Below the pieces are notes generated by a model that saw only the letters and a list, made by a program, of their open reading frames with translations, did no database searches and was not told where the DNA came from. A stretch of 35,837 nucleotides of DNA from a bacterium (GTDB lineage Bacteria > Electryoneota > Electryoneia > Electryoneales > Electryoneaceae). The stretch covers positions 1 to 35,837 of the forward strand of contig JANQEY010000196.1 in assembly GCA_028278125.1 (NCBI GenBank), given 5' to 3'. How positions within the stretch are numbered: the first letter of the stretch is position 1; each line of letters starts with the position of its first letter. The position numbers were made by a program, and so were the translations under genes. This document shows, in pieces, positions 7,750-16,224 of the stretch.

Positions 7750-10077
7750 ATGAAACTATTGACATGTCGTCGTGCGATTCTAATCCTTGTAATAGCATTT
7801 CTTGTCGCTTCCAAAAGCAAATCTGAAGAATGGTTTCATCCTGGACCTGAAGGGGGAAATATTTTCTCTGTTACTATCAGTCCACATGATCCAGATGTGA
7901 TTTATTTAGGTAGTATGGGGCGGGGCGTATATAAAAGTACTGATCGTTGTGAAAGCTGGGGAAATTTTACAGAAGGGATACCCGCTTGGTCAGACACTTC
8001 ATTGGGATTAATGTCTGCAGAACTTCCTTGCTGGTGGAATGGTGATGTGCCTCCAATGTATTTCATCCGTTGTCATCCAGCAGAAGAAGATATTTTGTAC
8101 GGTAACCTCGGAGGATCTGAAAGAATTGACGGATTTCCTTTATTACTAAGTGAGGATGGAGGTACTACCTGGAGCGAGATGAGCGATGGATTACCTGAAG
8201 ATATATTTATTACAGATTTTTGGATTCATCCTGCTGAACCTGACACAATGCTACTCTCCGTAGCAAACAATGAAGTTGGACCTTTATTCAGAAGTAATGA
8301 TGGAGGTGAGAGCTGGTTTTTACTTGAAGGTTTTCCTGCTGAATCTTACGCATATGTACATGATATTGAAGGTGACCCAAATGTTCTAAATCATGTGCTC
8401 ATATCTTATGATAATGAAAACTGGACTGTAGGTCTGGTGGAATCCTGGGATTCAGGTGATACATGGGAAGTGATTTATGATGATATTGGATTTTCCAGTT
8501 TAAAAATCCATTCGTTAAACAATTTTATCGTCATGGGATTGGTTGAAAGTTGGAATCTTACGACTTCACTATATATATCATATACTGGAGGAGATTCTTG
8601 GTCTCTCATTGAAGGACCTTGGGTTGAAAATGAAGAGAATATAACTTGGTGTGATAGCGATAGTAGTGGTCTGATATATGCTCTTTCTGATGGGTACTCA
8701 TGGTTTCATGGAAGTAATCTGTATGTTTCAAGCGATATTGGGACATCTTGGACTTGGCGTTCAGATTTTATTAAAAGCTTCACTATGGACATATTTAAAG
8801 GTGATGAAATCTTATTGGCATCTGGCACATTGAAGGGGCCGTATATATCTGATAACGATGGTTTTTCGTTCGAGCAAAAACCAACGGGAATAAATGCAGC
8901 AAGAATTAAAAATGTTATAACAAAAGGAAATGACCCTAATGGACTTATCGTTAATGCGTTCATAGAAGAATATCATTCTTCTCCAGATGAAAATAATAAT
9001 GAATGGAGGTTATTAAATCCTACTTCTGAGGAATACATAGATTGGTTGAAATCAAATCCTGAAAATCCTGACACATTATATAAAACAATAAGTTCTAGTG
9101 ATTCTCTTTTTTGGAGTCATGACGGTGGTAACACATGGGAACCTTTAATTGGTACTGGATATTTACCCTTTATCAACATGTGGTTTGATCCTCAAAATCC
9201 GTCGATAATATATAGCTCAGAAGGGAATTATTTTAGGAAGCGTTCAGAATATGGTACTGTAGTTGATTATGAATATGAATTTGATGATCCTTTCAGTATT
9301 TGTGCAATTGATCCGACAGAACCAAATCGAGTTTATGTTGTAAACGGCAATCCTCGACATATTTGGATATCTGATGATGGAGGACAGACATTTTCTCTGG
9401 GGGGTTTAGTTCTTTACGATCCAGATAATTTTACGATAAATCCACAAAACGGCAATATCTACTATTCATGGACTTATAACCTCTATATGTCGGATGATTA
9501 TGGATTATCGTTCACTGAAATATTGACAGATGATTTTTGTACAAGGCACGCGGATATTGAATTTAATCCAATATTTCCGAATCCACTCTATGTCGGGACG
9601 GATAATGGAATCTGGAAATCTTATAACGAAGGTGAAACCTGGACACATCTCGAAGGTCCTTATGATCGCAGAGTGACATGTCTTGATTTCAGTCCTGATG
9701 GCCGAGTTTTACATATCGGGACAAATTCTGACGCTGTCTGGACATTGTATGATGAAAGTGTATATGTCAGGCATTCGTTTGATAGCCAGGAACTGCCATC
9801 AACCCTTGAACTGCTGTCGGCATATCCAAATCCTTCTAATTCTTCAATAAGCATTCCGTTTGATCTTCCAGGTGAATCTGAGATTCAACTATCCATCTAT
9901 AACGTTCTTGGCCAAAAAGTAACCACCATTTTAGACAGGAAATTAACAGCCGGTTCACATACTGCTGTCTGGAACGGAGTGGATTTGAATGGTACCGGTG
10001 TTTCATCCGGTATTTATTTCGTGAGGATGGAAGCTGAGGATGTTGTTAGTACACAGAAGATAGTAATGCTGAAATAA
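7750..10077 (+). CDS. Secreted Asp-box (BNR/sortilin-like) repeat protein with type IX sorting domain
   Basis: A 775-residue exported protein. Residues 1-25 form a signal peptide (MKLLTCRR then a hydrophobic run, cleavage near SKS-EE). The body has about ten Asp-box motifs of form S-x-D-x-G-x-(T/S)-(W/F), for example SEDGGTTW, SNDGGESW, SHDGGNTW, SDDGGQTF and SYNEGETW, each after a strand such as LY or IW: the pattern of a multi-bladed beta-propeller as in sialidase-like, VPS10 and photosystem-assembly Ycf48-like proteins. No sialidase catalytic set (RIP arginine, Tyr/Glu pair) is evident. The last ~85 residues are a type A sorting domain (YPNPSN, YNVLGQK, SSGIYF, KIVMLK). Codon use is clearly more A/T-rich than in the flanking genes. 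It is followed after 14 bases by a second gene of the same kind. Function likely surface binding; ligand unknown. Confidence 0.82.
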   Translation: MKLLTCRRAILILVIAFLVASKSKSEEWFHPGPEGGNIFSVTISPHDPDVIYLGSMGRGVYKSTDRCESWGNFTEGIPAWSDTSLGLMSAELPCWWNGDVPPMYFIRCHPAEEDILYGNLGGSERIDGFPLLLSEDGGTTWSEMSDGLPEDIFITDFWIHPAEPDTMLLSVANNEVGPLFRSNDGGESWFLLEGFPAESYAYVHDIEGDPNVLNHVLISYDNENWTVGLVESWDSGDTWEVIYDDIGFSSLKIHSLNNFIVMGLVESWNLTTSLYISYTGGDSWSLIEGPWVENEENITWCDSDSSGLIYALSDGYSWFHGSNLYVSSDIGTSWTWRSDFIKSFTMDIFKGDEILLASGTLKGPYISDNDGFSFEQKPTGINAARIKNVITKGNDPNGLIVNAFIEEYHSSPDENNNEWRLLNPTSEEYIDWLKSNPENPDTLYKTISSSDSLFWSHDGGNTWEPLIGTGYLPFINMWFDPQNPSIIYSSEGNYFRKRSEYGTVVDYEYEFDDPFSICAIDPTEPNRVYVVNGNPRHIWISDDGGQTFSLGGLVLYDPDNFTINPQNGNIYYSWTYNLYMSDDYGLSFTEILTDDFCTRHADIEFNPIFPNPLYVGTDNGIWKSYNEGETWTHLEGPYDRRVTCLDFSPDGRVLHIGTNSDAVWTLYDESVYVRHSFDSQELPSTLELLSAYPNPSNSSISIPFDLPGESEIQLSIYNVLGQKVTTILDRKLTAGSHTAVWNGVDLNGTGVSSGIYFVRMEAEDVVSTQKIVMLK

Positions 10078-10091
10078 CATGGTGGATAACC

Positions 10092-11330
10092 ATGAATACA
10101 AAAGGCCTCATTAAAACTGTCACAAGCATCCTGTTAATCGTTTCAATAATGCTGCTGGTTTATTCATCTTCAGAATCCGGGTTCGATAACAGGATTGCCA
10201 GGACTAATATTCCCGGTACTTTTTATTGCCTGAAAATACAGCACCAGGGGTATTGGACCTGGCTGGCAAAAACCACCGATTACGGCCACACTCTGGAATT
10301 TGTACGAGATAGTGTCACTGTTCTACATTATCATCCGGAATTTGAAGCAATGTTGTTTGTTGATCATTCCGATATCAGTTATTTCCACATAAGCCATGAT
10401 GGTGGAATTACATCAGAACGTTTTTTCCAGGGACCAGGATATAGCATCGGTCTGACATCAAATCCAGATTCGATAGTTTTTGTTCAACCACGATATTTTC
10501 ACTATTCACTTGATACTGCTCAAACATGGCAGTATAACGATAGAACCAATCTTGAAGGACTTCATTCTTTAACTGAGTACAAGGATACCGGGTGGTCATC
10601 CGGAGATCTGGCAGTTGTTTCCATTTTCTGGGATGAAGATGGTGACAATGATTCTGTTAGATTTTATTTCTCCGAAGATTACTGCGACACATTCTCTTTA
10701 AGAGGATCGTTCAGCAGCGACCTTGCAATACCTGGTTTGCTTTTCAGAGGTTATGGTCAAGGTGAATATTACCTGGTGAAATACGAGGACCATATTATTT
10801 ATTGTTCCACTGACACCGGGAGAACATGGACGGAATCTGGTCCAACACCCGTTGAGTTTGGTGAGTTAACAGTAAATTTTGCAACGGATCTGGCAATTGA
10901 GCCGGGGTGGGAAAATGGAGAAATATTTTACCATCACACGTTTTACGATTTCTATTTCGACACAAAGCATTTTTACCTCTTCTACAGTACCGATTATGGA
11001 CAATCATGGGAACACGTTCATGGTATGGATGATTCATATGTTGAGGGCAATGCCATGTCAGAACTACCGGAGTATTATTCAATACAATCCTGGCCCAATC
11101 CTTTTAACTCCGAGGCCAAAATTTCTGTCACAATTCCGAGCAGCTCGTTTTACGAGATAAATATCTTCAATTTACTGGGCAAAAAACTGGAGACTTTGGA
11201 AGCTGGATATATAATGGGCGGAACATATAACTATCATTTTGACGGTGCTGGATTATCAAGTGGTATTTATTTTATCCAGCTCAATGGTGACGATATAGAA
11301 ATTACCAGGCGGATATATTTGATAAAATAG
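10092..11330 (+). CDS. Secreted Asp-box repeat protein with type IX sorting domain
   Basis: 412 residues. An N-terminal hydrophobic segment (residues ~8-25) serves as signal peptide. The middle has several Asp-box-like turns, SHDGGITS, STDTGRTW, STDYGQSW, plus SEDYCDTF, so it is probably a smaller beta-propeller of the same type as the gene 14 bases upstream. The C-terminal ~75 residues are a sorting domain: SWPNPFNS, IFNLLGKK, SSGIYF and final RRIYLIK. The ATG has GGTGG eight bases upstream, and the short gap makes an operon with the preceding gene likely. Base composition is closer to the rest of the window than that of its neighbour. No enzymatic motif is visible; a structural or binding role outside the cell is the most that can be said. 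Confidence 0.78.
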   Translation: MNTKGLIKTVTSILLIVSIMLLVYSSSESGFDNRIARTNIPGTFYCLKIQHQGYWTWLAKTTDYGHTLEFVRDSVTVLHYHPEFEAMLFVDHSDISYFHISHDGGITSERFFQGPGYSIGLTSNPDSIVFVQPRYFHYSLDTAQTWQYNDRTNLEGLHSLTEYKDTGWSSGDLAVVSIFWDEDGDNDSVRFYFSEDYCDTFSLRGSFSSDLAIPGLLFRGYGQGEYYLVKYEDHIIYCSTDTGRTWTESGPTPVEFGELTVNFATDLAIEPGWENGEIFYHHTFYDFYFDTKHFYLFYSTDYGQSWEHVHGMDDSYVEGNAMSELPEYYSIQSWPNPFNSEAKISVTIPSSSFYEINIFNLLGKKLETLEAGYIMGGTYNYHFDGAGLSSGIYFIQLNGDDIEITRRIYLIK

Positions 11331-11436
11331 CTTGATCTCCAGGGACACACTGCTCCCGGGATACGGTGATCCCGCTGGAAGACAGACAAGAATTTCCAGC
11401 CATCCACCTTTTTACAGATAAATGGAAATTAACTTC

Positions 11437-11467
11437 CCCGGATTCGCTATCGCGTAATCCGGGCTAC
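11437..11467 (-). repeat. REP-like element, class 1
   Basis: On the reverse strand GTAG is followed by CCCGGATT, an 11-base loop and AATCCGGG. It lies between the convergent ends of the Asp-box gene and the sensor gene. Confidence 0.55.
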
Positions 11468-11472
11468 TCTAT

Positions 11473-12654
11473 TTACGATTGAACTTCCGAAGATTTTTGC
11501 AGGTCGAGGATATTAAGATCGAGGGCGTATTTTTTTATCTCGAGGCTTGTGATTGTTAGCAGGTGTTCTACCAGGTCATCCATCCGTTTTACGATTTCCG
11601 AAATCCGCCTGGATTTTTCCATTATTTCATCAACCGTGGTATTTTCCAGGGAAACTATGTCTGAGATAAGCTTCAGCATTGCCATTGGTTGACGGAATTC
11701 ATGGGCTATCGCGCACGCAAGTTTCCTGACTGCCTCCAGCTTTTCCGTTTCCTGGAGCTTGGTTTCCATCTCTCTCAGATCTGTGATGTCATGAACGTTT
11801 GCCAGCATATGGTTTTCACCGGAAATATCTATCAGGGCTGAGGTAAAAAGAGTATTCATTACCTTACCGTCTTTCCGGTAAAAATCTATTTTCAGGTTTG
11901 AGACTTCGCCTTCTGCCATCAGTTTTTTAACAATTTCTTCTCGATCCTCAAGATTTACCCAGAGCCCCAACTCTGTCCCTGTCCTCCCGATTACTTCATC
12001 AGGTGCATAACCGCTAAGCTTGGAGAATCCATAGTTAACCTCGATAATTCGACCTTCAGGCAGTTTAGATATCACAAGGGCATCAAGCCCAACCCTGAAC
12101 GCTTTCGTGATAAGTTCGCGGCTTTCCGTCAGGGCAATTTCAGCCTTTTTACGTTTATCGATATCGAGGTTTGTACCCGTCGCCCGGGTAGATTCACCGT
12201 TTTCATCTAACTCTGTAATTTTACCCTGGTCAAGCACCCAGATATATTTATCAGTGATGTCTCTCACCCGGTACTCAAGATCAAAAGAACCCTCTTTCTG
12301 GTGGTGATGTTTTTCCACCTGGGTTTTAACCCGTTCAAGGTCTTCAGGATGAATCCTGCTGAACCATATTTCGATATCGAATTCTACCTGATCAAGGGGA
12401 AGTCCGAGTTTTCTCTTCCAGAAGTTGTTGTATATTACTTTTCTTGTTTTAAGATTGGCGTCCCATAATCCAAGGCCTGTAGCTTCAATGGCAGATTTGT
12501 AGCGGTTTTCGCTGGTAAGCACCTCGTCCATTGCCTCTTTCAATTCAGCAATTTTCGAACGAAGCCTGCTGTTGGTTTTTTCAAGATCGTCGGAATTATT
12601 TAAAGAGTCCGTGTTGGCTTTATCATGAACCGGTTTTCCCGATTTATTATTCAT
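11473..12654 (-). CDS. PAS-PAS-HisKA sensor protein lacking an ATPase domain
   Basis: 393 residues, no membrane segment. Residues ~20-50 are a coiled coil (DDLEKTNSRLRSKIAELK). Two PAS domains follow: the first (~50-170) is PAS_3-like, with GLGLWDANLKTRKVIYNNFW and WFSRIHPEDLERV followed by a PAC segment; the second (~175-300) has V-N-Y-G-F-S-K-L-S-G-Y-x-x-D-E-V-I-G-R and a PAC segment. A dimerisation/phosphoacceptor-like helix pair begins at ACAIAHEFRQPMAMLKL (H in HEFRQP). The frame then ends about 75 residues later with no N, G1, F or G2 box of a HATPase_c domain, and the 140 bases downstream do not encode one. It may be a signalling partner relying on another kinase, or a truncated kinase. 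Start ATG has GGAAG seven bases upstream. Transcribed alone. Confidence 0.8.
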   Translation of the reverse strand: MNNKSGKPVHDKANTDSLNNSDDLEKTNSRLRSKIAELKEAMDEVLTSENRYKSAIEATGLGLWDANLKTRKVIYNNFWKRKLGLPLDQVEFDIEIWFSRIHPEDLERVKTQVEKHHHQKEGSFDLEYRVRDITDKYIWVLDQGKITELDENGESTRATGTNLDIDKRKKAEIALTESRELITKAFRVGLDALVISKLPEGRIIEVNYGFSKLSGYAPDEVIGRTGTELGLWVNLEDREEIVKKLMAEGEVSNLKIDFYRKDGKVMNTLFTSALIDISGENHMLANVHDITDLREMETKLQETEKLEAVRKLACAIAHEFRQPMAMLKLISDIVSLENTTVDEIMEKSRRISEIVKRMDDLVEHLLTITSLEIKKYALDLNILDLQKSSEVQS

Positions 12655-13019
12655 GACAGCTTCCAGTTATCAAATTCTCTGTTGGCAATGGGATCAAGTT
12701 CGGCGCGGCCAGTAGATCAATAAAGCTATGACTATTATTGGCTCCGTTCAACCCCTGCAATGATTATCTTCAACAATCGTTTTGCAGTTTAAATATTTGT
12801 TTAATAAAATATTCAGATGATTCTACTATAATATCCCTGCATCCCTGACATATCGTTAATATGCCAATGAATGTTCAAGAATTCATATTTATGACAATTT
12901 TTATGATTTTCAGATATTCTAAATACAGGGGGACAATCTGAACTCTCATTTCTATTGCGAAACGGTAAAATGAAATTGTAATCTTAGCATTCAATCCAGG
13001 TAAGATACAGGTTCTGATC

Positions 13020-13046
13020 TTTACATTGTTAAATCTTTGCTATAAT
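13020..13046 (+). promoter_or_regulatory. Promoter of bioY
   Basis: TTTACA (13020-13025) and a perfect TATAAT (13041-13046) with a 15-base spacer, slightly short. A Shine-Dalgarno AGAGGA lies before the ATG at 13078, giving a leader of about 25 bases. Confidence 0.6.
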
Positions 13047-13055
13047 AATAACAAT
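13025..13055. promoter_or_regulatory. BirA-like inverted-repeat operator over the bioY -10 box
   Basis: ATTGTTA (13025-13031) and TAACAAT (13049-13055) are exact inverse complements separated by 17 bases, and the -10 box lies wholly inside. Biotin-operon repressors (BirA with HTH) bind TTGTTAAC-type half sites with a similar long spacer. The position in front of a biotin transporter supports this reading; birA itself is not in the window. Confidence 0.6.
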
Positions 13056-13077
13056 TAAGATATTAAAGAGGAATATT

Positions 13078-13650
13078 ATGCCGGTTAAAACTGAAACGAC
13101 TAAAAAATTAATTGCTGGAATTTCCGCCTATGCCGGGATATCTACACTCCTGGTAATACTCTTCGCGTTTTTAACCGCTGTAGGAGCATTAGTTCGCATA
13201 CCGTTACCATTTACCCCTGTGCCGATCACCCTTCAGGTATTGTTCGTATTGCTTGCCGGAGCATTCCTTGGTGGTGTTCGTGGATCAATCAGCCAGGTCC
13301 TCTATGTTGCCTGGGGTGCTCTTGGATTGCCGTTATTTGCTGGTGCTTATGGCCTGGCAGCGATTGTCGGTCCAACAGGTGGTTACCTGGTTGGATTTAT
13401 CCCGGCTGCACTGATGGCTGGATGGCTGTTAAAAAGGGCTCATACTGTATTTGAAACCTGGTTCTGCTTTTTCGCGGCGTCACTTATTATCCTTGCCTGC
13501 GGATTTCTCCATATGACAATTTTTTATACGCACAATATTCATATGTCATTGGTGATGGGTGTGTGGCCGTTTATTATCGGAGATATTATAAAAGTTACAC
13601 TGGCTACTGCCATTTATTCACAGTTGAAGAAGTATATTCCATCGAAATAG
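13078..13650 (+). CDS. bioY: BioY biotin transporter (ECF S component or solitary carrier)
   Basis: 190 residues with about six membrane segments. Family signatures are clear: RIPLPFTPVPITLQVLFV (the P-x-x-x-V-P-x-T-x-Q-x-L motif), LLAGAFLGGVRGSISQVLYV-x-x-G-x-x-G-L-P-(L/V)-F, and G-P-T-G-G-Y-L-(V/I)-G-F. BioY takes up biotin, alone or with the EcfA/EcfT energising module; no Ecf genes are adjacent, so it acts alone or shares a module encoded elsewhere. The length matches the family. It has its own promoter with a BirA-like operator, and a strong terminator follows at 13703-13727, so it is a single-gene unit likely induced when biotin is scarce. Confidence 0.93.
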   Translation: MPVKTETTKKLIAGISAYAGISTLLVILFAFLTAVGALVRIPLPFTPVPITLQVLFVLLAGAFLGGVRGSISQVLYVAWGALGLPLFAGAYGLAAIVGPTGGYLVGFIPAALMAGWLLKRAHTVFETWFCFFAASLIILACGFLHMTIFYTHNIHMSLVMGVWPFIIGDIIKVTLATAIYSQLKKYIPSK

Positions 13651-13659
13651 TTCAATATT

Positions 13660-13680
13660 GCCGGATTCTGGGAATCCGGC
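13660..13680 (+). other. GC-rich hairpin after bioY
   Basis: Stem GCCGGATT / AATCCGGC around a CTGGG loop, then TTAC and no T run. It resembles a degenerate class 1 REP-like element (CCGGATT stem; GTAA in place of GTAG on the reverse strand). Confidence 0.4.
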
Positions 13681-13702
13681 TTACAACAGATATTTATAAA
13701 GT

Positions 13703-13727
13703 GCCCGGTTTTTACCGGGCTTTGTTT
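13703..13727 (+). terminator. Rho-independent terminator of bioY
   Basis: Seven-base stem GCCCGGT/ACCGGGC, four-T loop, then TTTGTTT. Confidence 0.8.
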
Positions 13728-13863
13728 ATGCTGATTAATTTAAACAGGGAAAAAATTATTACCGACAGGATGTAATGATGATTTTATCCTACCAATCACT
13801 ATATTTCAGGGTGAAAATTATAAGACGGTCTAATCATCAAGACATTTTTCAGGGGAACATTCT

Positions 13864-16191
13864 TTGGCATCTAAATCGAGCGGTCACGGTTTCGGGACAT
13901 CCCCGGTTTTTCTAGCGGCAATCAGCACAATCCTTGGCGCGATCCTGTTCCTCCGTTTCGGGTACGCGGTCGGAAACGTGGGTATGGGTGGCGTTGTCCT
14001 CCTGGTTCTGATCGGTCACGCTATTACTATTCCGACCGGGTTAGCGGTTGCAGAGATCGCTACAAACCTGAAGGTTGAGGGTGGCGGTGAATATTATATC
14101 ATCAGCCGTTCCTTCGGGACAACCGTTGGCGGCGCAATTGGGATCGCTCTCTATTTTTCCCAGGCGATTTCCGTGGCATTTTACCTGATAGCTTTTGCCG
14201 AGGCGTTCCGTCCCCTGTTCAGTACCGTCTACGAAAACTGGGGATTTATGCCGGATGTACGGATGATTTCTATCCCGGCAGCCATAATCGTTTTAGCGCT
14301 GATAATGCTCAAGGGTGCCGGGTTAGGTGTTAACGCTCTCTGGGTGGTAGTTGCCATCCTGGTGGCGTCACTGGTGATGTTTTTCCTCGGAAGCCCTACA
14401 GCAAATACACCTGCTGAAGTGGGACTATTCAGCAGGGTAGAGGATTCGGACGATTTTTTTAAGGTATTCGCTATCATCTTCCCGGCATTCACAGGAATGA
14501 CCGCCGGTGTGGGATTGTCAGGTGACCTGAAGAATCCCCGAAAATCCATTCCACTAGGAACACTGGCAGCAACTCTTGTCGGTATGGCGGTTTATATCCT
14601 GATTGCTGTCAAATTGTCTTACAGTGCTTCCCCTGAGGAACTTGCCGATGTTACCTCGAGCGATCTGATAATGAGCAAAATCGCGGTCTGGGGACCGATA
14701 ATCCCAATCGGTCTTGCAGCTGCAACCATCTCCTCCACCCTGGGTTCAATACTGGTAGCACCCCGTACACTCCAGGCACTGGCACATGACAGCATCCTCC
14801 CCTCAAAAAACTGGAACAGGTTCCTCGCACGTGGTAAGGGAGAAGCCAACGAACCCGTTAACGCTACCCTGTTGACAGCCCTGATAGTTTTTGTCTTTGT
14901 TTCACTTGGGAATGTCGATTTTGTCGCCCAGATAATCAGTATGTTTTTTATGATAACTTACGGTGCCTTGTGTTCTATCAGCTTCCTTGAGCACTTTGCC
15001 GGGAATCCATCATACCGTCCAACTTTCCGGACTAAATGGTACCTGTCGTTAGTCGGGGCGGTTGCAGCATTTATCATGATGTTCCAGATGCAACCGTTGT
15101 ATGCCCTTTTTGCGATGATCACCATGGCACTTATTTATACCGCTCTTCGTCGCACACGAAAGGGAGAACGTGACCTCAGCGGTGTGATCAAGGGTGTGCT
15201 GTTCCAGATGACCCGCAACCTCCAGGTGACTATTCAGAAGAAAGAAGCCACCCCTGATGTCACAAACTGGCGCCCATCATTTATCGCCCTGACACCAAAT
15301 TCAATGGACCGTGTGGCAGCGTTCGATATGCTCCGCTGGATATCCCATTATTATGGTTTCGGTTCATATATCCATTTTATCAAGGGACCACTGGACAGGG
15401 AAAGCAATAAAGCATCAGCCGAAACGTTAAAGAAACTGATCGAACAGGTACAGGCCAGTGCAGCGGGAATATATGTTGATACGATCATCTCACCGAGTTT
15501 CCGCACAGCTGTCGCCCAGATTGTCCAGATCCCGGGTATTGCGGGGATGGAAAACAATGGGATTCTTTTCGAATTTGAAAAGGACGATCCCGATGACCTC
15601 GAAGAGATTATCGACGGTTGTGAATTCGCATCGGCAGTTGATTTTAACATTTGTATCCTGAGATCATCCGATCGTCACTTTGGATACCATAAGAATATTC
15701 ATATCTGGTTACGTCCCGGTGATTACCGGAATGCCAACCTGATGATTATCCTGGCGTATATCCTCATCGGTCATCCCCAGTGGAAAAAATGCGAGATTAA
15801 ACTCCTGTCAACATTCCACCCTGCTGAAGTGGAACGTGAAACGGAACGATTGAACAGCCTGATAAAAGAGGGAAGGATTCCTATTTCCCGTTATAATATT
15901 CAAAAGGTTCCCTTCGATGGTTCTGTTCCATTTGAACAGATCGTTACTGAGCACTCATCTTCTGCTGATCTTGTTATTACCGGGTTGTCATTACACAAGA
16001 TGCGTCAGGATCGTGGCAAATTCCTCAAAGAATTCGAGGGTGTTCATGATATGCTGTTTGTTCGTGCTGGTCAGGATATCCTGATAACCTATTCCGAGGA
16101 AATTGAAATCGAGGAGCCTGAAGAAATTGAAGAAGAGGAAAATCCCGGGGAAAAAACAGAAGAGGTGGATAAAACTGAGCAAAAGGAATAG
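13864..16191 (+). CDS. SLC12-like cation-chloride cotransporter / APC-superfamily permease
   Basis: 775 residues. Residues ~8-440 hold about 12 membrane segments, starting GTSPVFLAAISTILGAILFL, the unwound TM1 region typical of APC transporters. The loop MTAGVGLSGDLKNPRKSIP closely follows the cation-chloride cotransporter signature (G-x-x-(A/S)-G-x-x-(L/I)-S-G-D-L-x-x-P-x-x-(A/S)-I-P). Residues ~450-740 form the soluble C-terminal domain of the SLC12 type (WRPSFIALTP..., later ADLVITGLSLHKM), followed by a strongly acidic tail (EIEIEEPEEIEEEE). Known relatives couple Na+, K+ and Cl- or amino-acid movement. The start is a TTG at 13864 with GGGGAA nine bases upstream. The sir2 gene follows 33 bases later on the same strand, so both are probably one transcript. 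Ion specificity is not deducible. Confidence 0.85.
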   Translation: MASKSSGHGFGTSPVFLAAISTILGAILFLRFGYAVGNVGMGGVVLLVLIGHAITIPTGLAVAEIATNLKVEGGGEYYIISRSFGTTVGGAIGIALYFSQAISVAFYLIAFAEAFRPLFSTVYENWGFMPDVRMISIPAAIIVLALIMLKGAGLGVNALWVVVAILVASLVMFFLGSPTANTPAEVGLFSRVEDSDDFFKVFAIIFPAFTGMTAGVGLSGDLKNPRKSIPLGTLAATLVGMAVYILIAVKLSYSASPEELADVTSSDLIMSKIAVWGPIIPIGLAAATISSTLGSILVAPRTLQALAHDSILPSKNWNRFLARGKGEANEPVNATLLTALIVFVFVSLGNVDFVAQIISMFFMITYGALCSISFLEHFAGNPSYRPTFRTKWYLSLVGAVAAFIMMFQMQPLYALFAMITMALIYTALRRTRKGERDLSGVIKGVLFQMTRNLQVTIQKKEATPDVTNWRPSFIALTPNSMDRVAAFDMLRWISHYYGFGSYIHFIKGPLDRESNKASAETLKKLIEQVQASAAGIYVDTIISPSFRTAVAQIVQIPGIAGMENNGILFEFEKDDPDDLEEIIDGCEFASAVDFNICILRSSDRHFGYHKNIHIWLRPGDYRNANLMIILAYILIGHPQWKKCEIKLLSTFHPAEVERETERLNSLIKEGRIPISRYNIQKVPFDGSVPFEQIVTEHSSSADLVITGLSLHKMRQDRGKFLKEFEGVHDMLFVRAGQDILITYSEEIEIEEPEEIEEEENPGEKTEEVDKTEQKE

Positions 16192-16224
16192 TTTACAGGT
16201 AACTCTACCAACCTGGGTGTTCTT

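Larger units (their letters stand above)
12655..13077. other. Divergent intergenic region (sensor gene / bioY)
   Basis: 423 bases, A/T-rich, no open frame with family features. The right end carries the bioY promoter and operator. I saw no convincing reverse-strand promoter for the sensor gene and no riboswitch-like fold. Confidence 0.5.

Noticed and set aside
12655..13077. Riboswitch or T-box upstream of bioY
   Set aside because: No conserved fold seen; an operator overlapping the -10 box explains regulation better, and the leader is only about 25 bases.
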